Assembly (NCBI RefSeq): GCF_900205925.1
Contig: NZ_OAOD01000004.1
Coordinates: 124,001-188,000 of the forward strand
From: Clostridium peptidivorans
Lineage (GTDB): Bacteria; Bacillota; Clostridia; Clostridiales; Clostridiaceae
DNA: 64,000 nucleotides
Reading direction: 5' to 3'
Shown here: piece by piece, positions 52,534-62,081 of the stretch
Numbering within the stretch: the first letter of the stretch is position 1
Layout: every line of letters starts with the position of its first letter
Position numbers and translations under genes: made by a program
The notes under the pieces: generated by a model
Seen by the model: only the letters and a program-made list of their open reading frames with translations
Told to the model about the DNA's origin: nothing
Database searches by the model: none

Positions 52534-52658
52534 GTTTGGTGTTTTTAAAATTAGGGGTTAGGTAACAACTTAATAATAAGTATATATTAAAATGTAGACA
52601 TTTATATATAAATGGCGAGCGAAAGTAAGTACTACCTAAGTATAAGTTACTATTATAA

Positions 52659-52746
52659 TTTATAAGATAAGAAGTGAAGAGGTATATTCCTTAATTGGGA
52701 GCTTGGAATATATTAAGCTAGTAGTGCAAATGGATTTTCTAATAAA
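52659..52746 (+). promoter_or_regulatory. Class II cyclic-di-GMP riboswitch
   Basis: P1 pairs TTTATAAGA (52659-52667) with TCTAATAAA (52738-52746), one mismatch. P2 pairs TATATTCC (52683-52690) with GGAATATA (52705-52712) around the 14-base loop TTAATTGGGAGCTT. The loop end AGCTT (52700-52704) makes a pseudoknot with AAGCT (52715-52719), followed by the conserved TAGTAGTGCAA. The layout and conserved bases match the c-di-GMP-II aptamer of C. acetobutylicum as I remember it, with compensating changes in P2 and pseudoknot. It precedes the response regulator at 52785; the ribosome binding site lies in a small loop (TTGCT/AGCAA at 52754-52779), suggesting translational control. Confidence 0.85.
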
Positions 52747-52784
52747 ATAATTATTGCTTATACGAAAAGGGGGGAGCAAGTAGT

Positions 52785-53387
52785 ATGAATATATTACTAG
52801 TATCAGAGTCATTTATGGTTAGAGAAGGGATGGAAAATTTATTTAAGAATGAATTTAATTCAGTACATGTAAAGGCATTCTCGAGATTATCTGAATTAAA
52901 AATTATAGATTTTTTAGATATAGATTTTACATTTATAGATATGAAACAGGAATCAGTAGATAATTTAAAGATTATAGGCGAGGCAAAGCAATTATTTACA
53001 AATTTAAGAGCTATGGTATTAGACTTAAATAGAGATAAGGATATATTTAAAAAGGTAATTGATTTTGATATAGAAGGTTACGTACTAAGTATATGTGAAA
53101 AAGAAGAGTTGATTTATGAAATAAATAAGATATTAAAAGGGAGAAAGGTCTATGAGGCTGATCTATTAAAAAGTGTAATGAATGACTCGGGACAAGATAG
53201 TATAAGCATATTAACTACTAGAGAAAGAGAAGTTATGAATAAGGTTGCAGATGGTCTTAATAATAAAGATATAGCCAAAGTATTATTTATAACAGAGTCT
53301 ACTGTAAAAAAACATGTTAGTAGCATACTTTATAAATTAAATTTGAGAAATAGAAAAGAAGTTATAATCTTATGTAAGAAAAAATAA
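52785..53387 (+). CDS. LuxR-type regulator with atypical receiver domain
   Basis: The protein has 200 residues. The receiver-like domain (about 1-120) keeps Asp52 in FIDMKQ. It has only one acid (Glu8) where an acidic pair is usual, and Ser in GYVLSICEKEEL where the invariant Lys should be, so phosphorylation is doubtful. The LuxR/GerE helix-turn-helix domain (about 145-196) is normal: LTTREREVMNKVADGLNNKDIA and STVKKHVSSILYKL. It follows a c-di-GMP-II riboswitch, GGGGGGAG supports the start, and the polysaccharide genes next door are its likely targets. No kinase is nearby. Confidence 0.9.
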   Translation: MNILLVSESFMVREGMENLFKNEFNSVHVKAFSRLSELKIIDFLDIDFTFIDMKQESVDNLKIIGEAKQLFTNLRAMVLDLNRDKDIFKKVIDFDIEGYVLSICEKEELIYEINKILKGRKVYEADLLKSVMNDSGQDSISILTTREREVMNKVADGLNNKDIAKVLFITESTVKKHVSSILYKLNLRNRKEVIILCKKK

Positions 53388-53411
53388 AAATCAAATAATA
53401 TGAACATACAT

Positions 53412-53438
53412 AAGAAGGCGCCGAGAGGGCTTCTTTTT
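53412..53438 (+). terminator. Likely terminator
   Basis: The imperfect stem AGAAG-CC/GG-CTTCT around GAGA is followed by TTTTTG, after the regulator gene. It would separate it from the polysaccharide operon. Confidence 0.6.
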
Positions 53439-53586
53439 GTTTATCCGATGCTAAGAATCATTTGATAAGTATACTAAAGAGGTAAATTAGGAGTACTCGA
53501 AATAATACTTTAATATACTTCAAAGCTATAGTTTTATAGCCTAAAAGAGTAGACTTGTGAGGAATATAAAATCCTAACCATATTTA

Positions 53587-53616
53587 CTAAAATTAAACTA
53601 AAAAGTCTAATTTTAG
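53587..53616 (+). promoter_or_regulatory. Hairpin in the leader of the polysaccharide operon
   Basis: 9-bp arms CTAAAATTA and TAATTTTAG (loop of 12) lie just before the glycosyltransferase ribosome binding site. A role in mRNA stability or attenuation is only a guess. Confidence 0.3.
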
Positions 53617-53637
53617 AATAGAAGAGGAGAAAACAAA

Positions 53638-54978
53638 TTGTTTATATTCTTAGAGTCAGTAATGAAAGGACTTTTAGTTTTACTCTTTGGGTTTGGTATA
53701 TATTCTATTATATGGAATATATATTTATTTTTCGTAAGTATAAGTGGATTTGGAGAGATTAGTAGAGATTATAATATTAAGGCTGATGAAACTCGGTTTT
53801 TACTTCTTGTCGCAGCAAATAATGAAGAAAATGTTATAGGTAGTACCGTAGATTCTCTAAGAAATATTGACTATGATAAGGATTTATGCGAAATCATTAT
53901 AATTAATGATAATTGCACAGATAAGACAGGGGAAATATGTAAATCAAAAGGGGTAAGATATGTAAATACATCACTTGAAAAATTTGAACGTGAGGGTATA
54001 GGAAAACCAGGGGGAATACAATATGCTTTAAGAGATATAGGTTTTAAAAATATAATGAAAAACTATGATTTAGTTATGATATTTGACGCAGATAATCATG
54101 TCTCTAGTAATATATTAAAAGAAGTCAATTCTCAATTCATAGATTTAGGCAAGCCAGAAGCAATTCAAGTATATATAGACTCTAAAAATAGCACATCTTT
54201 GGTTTCACTTGGATATAGTATGTCATTTTTTGTATCTAATAGATTTAATCAATATGCTAAGTATAAAAAAGGCTTGCCTGTGTATTTAGGTGGAACTGGA
54301 TTTGCTATAAGAAGTGATTATTTGATAAGTAAGGGCGGATTTAAATGCCAATCTTTAACAGAAGATTTAGAGTTTGCAGTTGATATATGGTTAGATGGTG
54401 GAAAGGTTGTATGGAATCATTTTGCAAGTGTTTATGATGAAAAACCAGATAAGCTTGGAGCATCTGTTCGCCAGAGAACTAGATGGTGTAAGGGTCATGC
54501 CTATGTAGCTATAAAGAAGTTTAAATTAATAATGAAGCAAATTTTAAAAGGAAAAGATAGAAAAATATATATAGATCTATTTATACATTTATTTTCAATA
54601 GGCAGATCTATTCAATATATAATTTTATTATTTGGATTTTTGATTTCTGTTATTGGACTAAATATAAATAGTTTATCAAAGTATTTTAATATGTTTTCTA
54701 ATGAGTTACTCAGCTCAATAGCCTTTGGAGGTTTAATTGGAATTATGTTGTTAATTTATAATTACGGTATTCTTCCTTATTATGCACTAAAAAAAGACTT
54801 TCATAAGAAAATTGAGTTCAAGCATATTTTAGCTTTGCTTATATATAGTTTTTCATTTATATATCCGCAGATAAAGGGATTGATGAAATGGAAAAACCAA
54901 AAGGTATGGATAAAGACTCAGCATATATATAGTGAGCGTATAGAGGATAATAAGGAAGTGTATGTACATGAAAGGTAA
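53638..54978 (+). CDS. Processive family 2 glycosyltransferase
   Basis: The protein has 446 residues with a TTG start supported by GAGGAG 10 bases before. It has an N-terminal helix (about 8-30), GT2 domain (about 45-300) with Asp150-x-Asp152 (FDADNH), the acceptor Glu-Asp in LTEDLEF and QRTRW at 279-283. That last motif is the hallmark of processive synthases (cellulose, hyaluronan, PNAG type). C-terminal helices (about 315-345, 360-380 and 395-415) should form the exit path. It overlaps the DUF2334 gene by 11 bases. Polymer identity unknown. Confidence 0.9.
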   Translation: MFIFLESVMKGLLVLLFGFGIYSIIWNIYLFFVSISGFGEISRDYNIKADETRFLLLVAANNEENVIGSTVDSLRNIDYDKDLCEIIIINDNCTDKTGEICKSKGVRYVNTSLEKFEREGIGKPGGIQYALRDIGFKNIMKNYDLVMIFDADNHVSSNILKEVNSQFIDLGKPEAIQVYIDSKNSTSLVSLGYSMSFFVSNRFNQYAKYKKGLPVYLGGTGFAIRSDYLISKGGFKCQSLTEDLEFAVDIWLDGGKVVWNHFASVYDEKPDKLGASVRQRTRWCKGHAYVAIKKFKLIMKQILKGKDRKIYIDLFIHLFSIGRSIQYIILLFGFLISVIGLNINSLSKYFNMFSNELLSSIAFGGLIGIMLLIYNYGILPYYALKKDFHKKIEFKHILALLIYSFSFIYPQIKGLMKWKNQKVWIKTQHIYSERIEDNKEVYVHER

Positions 54979-56572
54979 ATTGTTGACTTTAATTTCACTT
55001 GTTTTAATATTTTTTAATGTTGGATTAGGAACTATATTGGCAGCAAGTACTGAATCAGAGGGGAATAATGCAAAAGTACTGATAATTTATCCCAGTTCTA
55101 TACGCTCTAATATTGAGAAATTAGATGAATTAAGAGTATTAGATACCCTAGTAGGACATTTTAGTAATGATATAGAGGTTGTACCATCAGATTTTAGAAT
55201 TAACAGTAATATAAATGATTATACTAATGTAATTTATTATGGGTTAGTAAAGGAAGATTTAGATAAACAAATTGTAGAATATCTAGAAAATTTTAAAGGA
55301 AAGCTTATCGGTATTGGATATAATGTAGAACAAATAAAAAAAAGATTTTCATTTATTAATTTTGGTCAGAATATGAATATAACAGAAGTTGTATTAAAGG
55401 GTAAAACATATAAGTTAGAAATTACAGAATATATAAGAAGTATAAATGATGTAGATAATAAATACATTTTAGCAAATGGAAAATATAATGATAAATTAAG
55501 ACCGTTGTTTGTTGTTAATGATAAGAATAATACATTTTATTTTGGAGCTACAAATATATATTCAGGATTACATTATTATTTAGGAGAATGTTTATTTAAA
55601 TATTTTAACGATGTAAATATTGAATCTTCTAATGTTGCTTATTTAAGGTTAGAGGATGTTAATCCAACTAGAGATCCAGATAATCTTATGGAGATAGCTA
55701 AATATTTAAAGGAAAAGGATATACCGTATATGGTTGTATTAATACCTACTTATAGAGAACCAAAAACAGGTAAAATACTACATGTAAAAGATTATCCTAA
55801 ATTACTAAAAACTATAAAATATATGCAAAATAATGGTGCAGGTATTATATTACATGGATATACACATCAATATAGAGATACTGAGACTGGCGAGGGATTT
55901 GAATTTTGGGATTCAATAAATGATGCTCCTATAAATCCAGATAATGGAGTATCAGAAGATGAGTATATAAGAGCAAGAATAGAGAATGGAATAGAAGAAT
56001 TAGTTACTCATGGGATATATCCATTGGCCTTTGAGGCACCTCATTATGCTATTTCTCAAAATGGATATAAAATAGTGTCAGAATATTTTTCAACTTATGT
56101 TGGCAATATACAGATTAATGATGATACCTATGAAAATAGTTTTTCACCTGCATATATATCAACACCTTCATTTTTAAATGGTCTTAGTGTTATTCCAGAA
56201 AATATAGGATTTGTAGAAAATGAAGATATTAATGCTATAAAATCTATGGTAAAAAAGGCTGAATTTTATAGTGGCTTATCTGATAGTATAATAGGTGGTT
56301 TTTACCATCCATATTTAGGTCTAGACAAACTAAAAATGTTAGTAGAAGAATTAGAAACTATAGAAGATATAAAATGGTTTGATTTAAAAGAGCAAGCTAA
56401 TACAGTGAAGACATCTAATATAAGTATAAAAAGTAAAGACGGGATAATAGATGTAGATAAACCATTAATATTCTCAAAATACCAAGTTGAATATGTAGCT
56501 ATATTCTTTTACGTAGGAATTGTAGTAATAGGATTTTTGATATTTATATTAAGGAATAGAAAAAATGAGTAG
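54968..56572 (+). CDS. DUF2334 polysaccharide deacetylase-like membrane protein
   Basis: The protein has 534 residues. ATG 54968 is preferred, since AAGGAAG is too close to an upstream ATG at 54962. It has a signal sequence (about 1-27), an N-terminal domain (about 30-210) and a DUF2334 domain with a NodB-like barrel: LRLEDVNP with metal Asp, GIILHGYTHQY with His residues, FEAPHYA and GGFYHPYLG. A C-terminal helix (about 505-526) follows. It should deacetylate or modify the nascent polysaccharide outside the membrane. It sits between the synthase and the glycosidase-like gene, overlapping both. Confidence 0.87.
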   Translation: MKGKLLTLISLVLIFFNVGLGTILAASTESEGNNAKVLIIYPSSIRSNIEKLDELRVLDTLVGHFSNDIEVVPSDFRINSNINDYTNVIYYGLVKEDLDKQIVEYLENFKGKLIGIGYNVEQIKKRFSFINFGQNMNITEVVLKGKTYKLEITEYIRSINDVDNKYILANGKYNDKLRPLFVVNDKNNTFYFGATNIYSGLHYYLGECLFKYFNDVNIESSNVAYLRLEDVNPTRDPDNLMEIAKYLKEKDIPYMVVLIPTYREPKTGKILHVKDYPKLLKTIKYMQNNGAGIILHGYTHQYRDTETGEGFEFWDSINDAPINPDNGVSEDEYIRARIENGIEELVTHGIYPLAFEAPHYAISQNGYKIVSEYFSTYVGNIQINDDTYENSFSPAYISTPSFLNGLSVIPENIGFVENEDINAIKSMVKKAEFYSGLSDSIIGGFYHPYLGLDKLKMLVEELETIEDIKWFDLKEQANTVKTSNISIKSKDGIIDVDKPLIFSKYQVEYVAIFFYVGIVVIGFLIFILRNRKNE

Positions 56573-57728
56573 AGTAATGAGTATATTAAATAGTAATTCA
56601 AAGCGTAGATTTAAACGTATGTTCAAGAGAAAGAAGGTTATGTTTTATAAAAAAATTTCTATTATTATAATTATTATTTTTTCATTAGAATTACTATATT
56701 TTTTTAATAATTATGATATAAACAATGGTAAAACTATGTTTTATATTAAAGAAAAAGCTTTAACTAAGGAGTTTAACACCAAAATAAAGAGTGGAAATTT
56801 ATCTACAGACTATGAAATAGATCAAGTAATTAAAGATATAAATTATATGAAATTAAATACTATTAATATTCCTATTGTTATTAATATAGAGTCTTTAAAT
56901 TCTAGTGATATGAATATAGACAAATACAGTTTAAAAAAGGCTGAAAATTTAATAAATACTTTACAAGGAACTAATGTAAGTATAATATTAGAACCTTATC
57001 CATGGATAAAAGATGGGAGTTTATCTGAGACCAAGTGGAAGCCACAAAATATAGAAGCTTTCTTTTATAATTGGAAATACAAAGTTTTGGAACGGATAAT
57101 AACTACTATAGGAAACCCTTATAATATAGATGCAATAAATGTCGCTTCTAATTTAGTTTGTATTGAGATGTATGAAAATCAGTGGTGTTATGTAATAAAA
57201 TTTGTAAGAGATATGTATAAAGGTTGTGTAACTTACAGAACTAATTGGTGGTGCACATCTGATGAAGATGAAGAGAGTTATGTAAATTATCAAAAAAAGT
57301 TAAATAATAAGTTGTTTGGAGAAGTTGATTTTATATCTATTGCAGCTTATTTTGAACTTACAGATAATAATATGAGTACAGTTAAAGATATTGTGGACTC
57401 ATTAAGTCTTAGCACTGCCCACAATAGAAATCAAAATATAAAACAACAAATCTATAATTTTAATAAAAAATGGCATAAGCCTATATTTTTTGGAGAGTTA
57501 GGATTTCCCAAAAGGATAGGTGCTTATAGTCACCCACATAATCCTAAACCATCTATTATATTTAATGGTAGCCAACAGGCTAATGGATTTAAAGCATATA
57601 ATAAGGCTTTTAAAGATGAAGATTGGTTATTAGGTTTTTCAGTATTTGCTATTGGAGAAAAATTTTTGGATAAAACATATTATCCATCAAGAAAAAGTAT
57701 AAAAGTAATTCGAAATTGGTATGATTAA
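56565..57728 (+). CDS. TIM-barrel glycoside hydrolase-like membrane protein
   Basis: The protein has 387 residues: a very basic N-terminus, a membrane anchor (about 31-47) and an outer TIM barrel. Likely catalytic acids are Glu in VCIEMYENQW (strand 4 end) and Glu in FFGELGFPKR (strand 7 end), the arrangement of clan A hydrolases and close to family GH113 in style. With synthase and deacetylase it makes a synthase-modifier-hydrolase trio, as in PNAG-type systems. It could trim or release the polymer. It overlaps the DUF2334 gene by 8 bases; AAGGAA marks the start. Confidence 0.8.
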   Translation: MSRVMSILNSNSKRRFKRMFKRKKVMFYKKISIIIIIIFSLELLYFFNNYDINNGKTMFYIKEKALTKEFNTKIKSGNLSTDYEIDQVIKDINYMKLNTINIPIVINIESLNSSDMNIDKYSLKKAENLINTLQGTNVSIILEPYPWIKDGSLSETKWKPQNIEAFFYNWKYKVLERIITTIGNPYNIDAINVASNLVCIEMYENQWCYVIKFVRDMYKGCVTYRTNWWCTSDEDEESYVNYQKKLNNKLFGEVDFISIAAYFELTDNNMSTVKDIVDSLSLSTAHNRNQNIKQQIYNFNKKWHKPIFFGELGFPKRIGAYSHPHNPKPSIIFNGSQQANGFKAYNKAFKDEDWLLGFSVFAIGEKFLDKTYYPSRKSIKVIRNWYD

Positions 57729-57778
57729 ATTTATGTTGTTAAAAAATTTTGCTTTTAAAATAAATGAAAGAAAAATAA

Positions 57779-57822
57779 TAGCAAGCAGGAAACTGTTTCT
57801 AGTTTTCTGCTTGCTACTGATT
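57779..57822. terminator. Bidirectional terminator
   Basis: 16-bp arms TAGCAAGCAGGAAACT and AGTTTTCTGCTTGCTA (one G-U), loop of 6, with A-rich and T-rich flanks. It ends both the polysaccharide operon and the convergent nucleoside transporter gene. Confidence 0.9.
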
Positions 57823-59043
57823 TTATAGTAAAATTCCTGCTATAGTTCCTGTCATACATGTAGTTATTAATCCACCTATTAATGCTTTCACTCCAAGTTC
57901 AGCAATTTCTGCACGTCTTTCTGGAGCAAGGCCGCCAATACCACCGATTTGTATGCCTATAGAGCTAATGTTTGCAAATCCGCAAAGGGCATAAGTGAGT
58001 ATTACTGTTGCTTTGTCACTTAATGCTCCAGCTTTAATCATTGTTGCTAAGTTAGCATAAGCAACGAATTCGTTTAAGACTACTTTCTGACCTATTAACT
58101 CTCCAGATTTAATGATATCTTGAGCTGGTATTCCCATTACATATGCCAGTGGTGAGAATGCTCTTCCAAGAATCCATCCAAGACTTAAGAAATCTGCTCC
58201 TAATAATCCACCAACCCAAGCAATGATTGAGTTTATAAAAGCTATTAATGCTATAAATGCAAGTAACATTGCTCCAACGTTTAATGCAAGAGAAAGCCCT
58301 TCACTAGCTCCCGTTGCTGCTGCATCAATAACATTAGAATTTGTTACTTCCAGTTCAAGGTTGGTTTCTCCTTTAGTAGCTGGTGTTTCAGTTTCCGGGA
58401 AGATTATCTTAGAAACAATTAATCCTGCTGGTGCGGCCATGATGCTTGCTGCGAGCAGGTGTGATGCATTTATCCCCATAGCCACATATCCAGCCATTAC
58501 TCCTCCTGCAACTGTAGCCATTCCACCAATCATTATAGTAAGCAATTCTGATTTTGTCATAGATTTTATGAAAGGTTTGATGAGTAAAGGTGCTTCTGTC
58601 TGACCAAGGAATATGTTCCCTACAGCTGATAAAGTTTCTGCGCCACTAGTTCCAAGTAATTTAGCGATTCCCTTAGCTAAAACCGAAATTATGACTTGCA
58701 TTACACCTAAATAATATAAAATACTCATAAATGCAGAGAAAAATATAATAGTTGGTAACACTTGAAACGCAAATATTGAGCCGAATTTATTTGTTGCTAC
58801 TAAATCACCAAATAAGAAAGATGAACCTTCCCTGGTAAAATCTAATAACTTAGTTACGAGTCCGCCTGCTGACTCAAAGACTTTTCTTCCTGCAGGCACC
58901 TTTAATATTAAAATTGCAAATGTTACTTGTAAACTTATACCTATACCTACTAATTTCCAATTGATTGCTTTCTTATTATTTGATAATAGATAAGCTATAC
59001 CTAGCAGGATAATTAATCCTAATATTCCTATAAATCTACTCAT
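57823..59043 (-). CDS. Concentrative nucleoside transporter (NupC/CNT)
   Basis: The protein has 406 residues. The start MSRFIGILG behind AAAGGAG is preferred, although the frame extends 22 codons upstream. It has an 8-10-helix CNT fold with NIFLGQTEAPLLIKPF (nucleoside site), GGMATVAGGVMAGYV and ALCGFANISSIGIQIGG. It couples uptake of a nucleoside to Na+ or H+. The specificity, purine or pyrimidine, is not clear. Single gene on the reverse strand. Confidence 0.93.
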   Translation of the reverse strand: MSRFIGILGLIILLGIAYLLSNNKKAINWKLVGIGISLQVTFAILILKVPAGRKVFESAGGLVTKLLDFTREGSSFLFGDLVATNKFGSIFAFQVLPTIIFFSAFMSILYYLGVMQVIISVLAKGIAKLLGTSGAETLSAVGNIFLGQTEAPLLIKPFIKSMTKSELLTIMIGGMATVAGGVMAGYVAMGINASHLLAASIMAAPAGLIVSKIIFPETETPATKGETNLELEVTNSNVIDAAATGASEGLSLALNVGAMLLAFIALIAFINSIIAWVGGLLGADFLSLGWILGRAFSPLAYVMGIPAQDIIKSGELIGQKVVLNEFVAYANLATMIKAGALSDKATVILTYALCGFANISSIGIQIGGIGGLAPERRAEIAELGVKALIGGLITTCMTGTIAGILL

Positions 59044-59291
59044 CTTAATTTCTCCTTTATTCTTTTTGCGATAGCTTTCCCTGCACAAGTATATAAGAGA
59101 AAATTGCACTTGTCTATTGGTATATAAAGGAGTAGCTGTTGAAGGAGGATTTATAACAAGTAATCCTATGTATATGTTATAAATTTAAATAATAAAATGA
59201 TTACAAAAAAATTAGAAATTCAGTAACTTTTATCATAGAATAAATTACTCTTACCTTGGGGAAAATTTTAATGAAAGGGAGAGTGATTTAA

Positions 59292-59435
59292 ATGGGAAAA
59301 AGTAAAAATATTAAAGCACAAAATCAAAGTATGATAGATAATAGTAATGACAGCAGAAATGCTACAAATGGATATATGCAAAATGGAAATGCAAGTAAAT
59401 ATGCTGCACAGCAGGGAACAAGAAATAAGAACTAG
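59292..59435 (+). CDS. 47-residue Asn/Gln-rich small protein, spore-protein-like
   Basis: The protein has 47 residues and is hydrophilic: MGKSKNIKAQNQSM, then NSNDSRNATNGYMQNGNAS, ending QQGTRNKN. No Cys or Trp. It has a GGGAG-type site before the ATG and a strong terminator behind (59443-59480), so it is a real short gene rather than noise. Composition and size are like minor small acid-soluble spore proteins, and its Asn/Gln/Ser flavour recalls the protein at 19718-20059. No firm family. Confidence 0.65.
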   Translation: MGKSKNIKAQNQSMIDNSNDSRNATNGYMQNGNASKYAAQQGTRNKN

Positions 59436-59442
59436 ATATAGT

Positions 59443-59480
59443 AAAAGAGGATGATTAAGTTTCATCCTCTTTTTTATTTT
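59443..59480 (+). terminator. Intrinsic terminator
   Basis: 12-bp arms AAAAGAGGATGA and TCATCCTCTTTT with a short loop, then TTTATTTTT. Confidence 0.9.
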
Positions 59481-59622
59481 TGTAGTACCACTAGTAACAA
59501 AAAATACCTATTAAGTGGAGCTTTCTATAAAAATTAAATTATATATAATATAATTAAGGATATTTAAATATATAGATAATAATTACTAAATGATGTTATT
59601 AATTGTTCGGAGGAGAAAAGTT

Positions 59623-60525
59623 ATGCATGTAGGCGTTATAATGGGTGGAGTTTCTGATGAAAGAGAAATATCAATACTCACCGGAAATGAAATAATAGAT
59701 AATCTTGATAAAGAAAAATATGAGGTACTTCCTGTACCTATAAATACTGAATATGAACTTATAGATAGAGCAAAATCTTTAGAGTTTGCATTTATTGCCC
59801 TCCATGGTAAATTTGGGGAGGATGGTAAAATTCAAGCAATTCTTGAAAGTCTTAAAGTACCATATTCAGGATGCGGAGTTTTAGAAAGTGCATTGTGTAT
59901 GGATAAAAATATATGTAAAAAAATATTTTTAGGAGAAAATATATCTACGCCTAAATGGATCATGACAAAACATGAAGAAAATATAGATTATGAAAATGTA
60001 GATAAAATGAGCTACCCTGTAGTAGTTAAACCAAATAGCGGTGGATCAAGCATAGGTGTATTTATAGCTAAAAATAAAGAGGATTTAAAAGCAGCTATAA
60101 AGGAAGCTTTAAAACATGATAAGGAAGTTATGATTGAAGAATATATAAAGGGTGAAGAAATAACCTGTTGTATGCTTGATGGAGAAATCTTACCTATATT
60201 ATCTATAAAACCTAAGAGAGATGAGTTTTTTGATTACAAATCAAAATATGAAGATGAAGGTGCAGAAGAAGTTGTAGTAAATTTACCTGAGCATATTGAA
60301 AAGAAAGTTAAAGATATTTGTAAAAAATGCTGGGAAGGTTTAAACTTAAGAGTATACGCACGTGTGGATATAATGATAAGAGGGGAAGATATATATGTAC
60401 TTGAGGTAAATACCCTATCCGGAATGACTAAAAATAGCTTGTTTCCTAAAAGTGCCAAGGCAGCAGGCATAAGTTTTAAAAATCTTTTAGATAAAATAAT
60501 AGAATTATCAGGAAAACAATTTTAG
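59623..60525 (+). CDS. ddl: D-alanine-D-alanine ligase
   Basis: The protein has 300 residues. ATG 59623 lies 7 bases after GGAGGAG; an upstream in-frame ATG at 59590 lacks such a site. It has [24 protein letters not shown] (ATP-grasp glycine loop), EEYIKGEE and [16 protein letters not shown], so both ATP and D-Ala binding sites are complete. It makes the D-Ala-D-Ala dipeptide of peptidoglycan. It is near a MocR regulator 39 bases downstream, perhaps co-transcribed. Confidence 0.95.
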   Translation: MHVGVIMGGVSDEREISILTGNEIIDNLDKEKYEVLPVPINTEYELIDRAKSLEFAFIALHGKFGEDGKIQAILESLKVPYSGCGVLESALCMDKNICKKIFLGENISTPKWIMTKHEENIDYENVDKMSYPVVVKPNSGGSSIGVFIAKNKEDLKAAIKEALKHDKEVMIEEYIKGEEITCCMLDGEILPILSIKPKRDEFFDYKSKYEDEGAEEVVVNLPEHIEKKVKDICKKCWEGLNLRVYARVDIMIRGEDIYVLEVNTLSGMTKNSLFPKSAKAAGISFKNLLDKIIELSGKQF

Positions 60526-60564
60526 AGAATTCATATGAATTAAGTTGATATATAAGGAGCTAAT

Positions 60565-62031
60565 ATGTTTAGAAATATAAATTTTCATAAAAAAGAGCCT
60601 ATATATGAGCAGCTTTATAATTATATAAAAAATATGCTAGAGGATGGAATGCTTTCATCCTCTAGTAAGCTTCCTTCCACAAGAGAAATAAGCGAAAATC
60701 TCAATATAAGTAGAAATACAGTGGTAAAGGCATATGAAATTTTAGAAGCTGAGGGATACATATATACTATAAAAGGTAAGGGAAGTTTTGTAAGTAAAAT
60801 AAAAAAGACAAAGATTAAAGATTGGAATATAAATTGGGAAGAAACTATAAATTCCTTTGCTAAAAATGCAGAGAATTTAGATATTATGAAAAATGAGGCT
60901 CTTTTTCAAAAAGGTATGATATCTTTTAAAAGTATTGCTCCAGATGAAAATTTATTTGATATAGAAGAATTTAAAAAGGCTTTTTTAGATAGGATGGCAT
61001 TAGAAGGAGAAAAACTTTTAAATTACGGATATGCTCAAGGATACAAACCTCTAATAAACTATCTTATGGATTATATGAATAAAAAGGGAGTTAGTATAAA
61101 AGATAGGGATATACTTATAACTAATGGTTTTACTGAGGGTTTTGATATAATTTTAAGTGCACTAACTAATAAAGGCGACAGTATACTTTGTGAAAATCCT
61201 ACTCATAATACAGCTATAAAGATAATGAAGCTTCATGGAATTGATATTCATGGAATTCCTATAGGCGATGAAGGAATTGACGAAAATAAGCTCAAAGAAG
61301 AGCTTAATAAAAATAAATTTAAGTTTGCTTTTTTCATACCATCATATCATAATCCTACAGGTATGGTTATGTCTTATAAAAAAAGAGAAAATGTATATAA
61401 TATACTTAGAGAATATAATGTTCCTATAATTGAAGATGGATTTAATGAAGAATTGCAACATTCAGGATCTCACATTGCACCTATAGCTAGTATAGGTGGA
61501 GATGGAAACGGAGTAATTTATATAGGAAGTCTATCAAAAATACTTTTTCCAGGTCTCAGAATTGGATGGATATTTGGAGATACAAGACTTATAGATATAC
61601 TTCAAAGTGTGAAAAGAAGCAGAAATATACACACTTCGTTTTTAGATCAAGCACTTTTGTATCAATATATGAAAAATGGAAGTTTTGAAAAGTATTTAAA
61701 AAAGGCTAGAAGTATATATAAATCAAAATATAATTTTACAAAAGAACTTATTGAGAGATATATTCCTCATGAACATATATTAGGGGATGGAGGATTATAT
61801 GTATATATAAAGCTTAAAGGAATAAATTCAAGAGAACTCTTAAAAAACTGCTCTAATAGAGGGGTAATATTTACTCCAGGAGATATATTTTATGTAAATA
61901 AAGGTGGATATAATGAATTAAGACTGAGTTTTTCTAGAGTTTCATTTGATGAGATAGAAAAAGGCATAAAAATAATTGGAGAAGAAGTCAAAAAATTTAA
62001 AAACAATGTTGACAAATTAAGTGGAGATTAA
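60565..62031 (+). CDS. MocR-type GntR regulator with aminotransferase domain
   Basis: The protein has 488 residues. The N-terminal GntR winged helix (about 1-75) has PSTREISENLNISRNTVVKAYEILE. The class I aminotransferase fold (about 110-480) has the PLP Lys in SLSKILFPGLRIGW and the usual Asn, Asp and Arg residues. MocR proteins regulate vitamin B6 or amino acid genes in answer to PLP or an aminated ligand. The target is unknown; nearby ddl and cysteine genes are candidates. Confidence 0.92.
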   Translation: MFRNINFHKKEPIYEQLYNYIKNMLEDGMLSSSSKLPSTREISENLNISRNTVVKAYEILEAEGYIYTIKGKGSFVSKIKKTKIKDWNINWEETINSFAKNAENLDIMKNEALFQKGMISFKSIAPDENLFDIEEFKKAFLDRMALEGEKLLNYGYAQGYKPLINYLMDYMNKKGVSIKDRDILITNGFTEGFDIILSALTNKGDSILCENPTHNTAIKIMKLHGIDIHGIPIGDEGIDENKLKEELNKNKFKFAFFIPSYHNPTGMVMSYKKRENVYNILREYNVPIIEDGFNEELQHSGSHIAPIASIGGDGNGVIYIGSLSKILFPGLRIGWIFGDTRLIDILQSVKRSRNIHTSFLDQALLYQYMKNGSFEKYLKKARSIYKSKYNFTKELIERYIPHEHILGDGGLYVYIKLKGINSRELLKNCSNRGVIFTPGDIFYVNKGGYNELRLSFSRVSFDEIEKGIKIIGEEVKKFKNNVDKLSGD

Positions 62032-62081
62032 TATAATAAATATAACATATAAAACTTATTTGTTTAATAGGAGTTGTTGAA

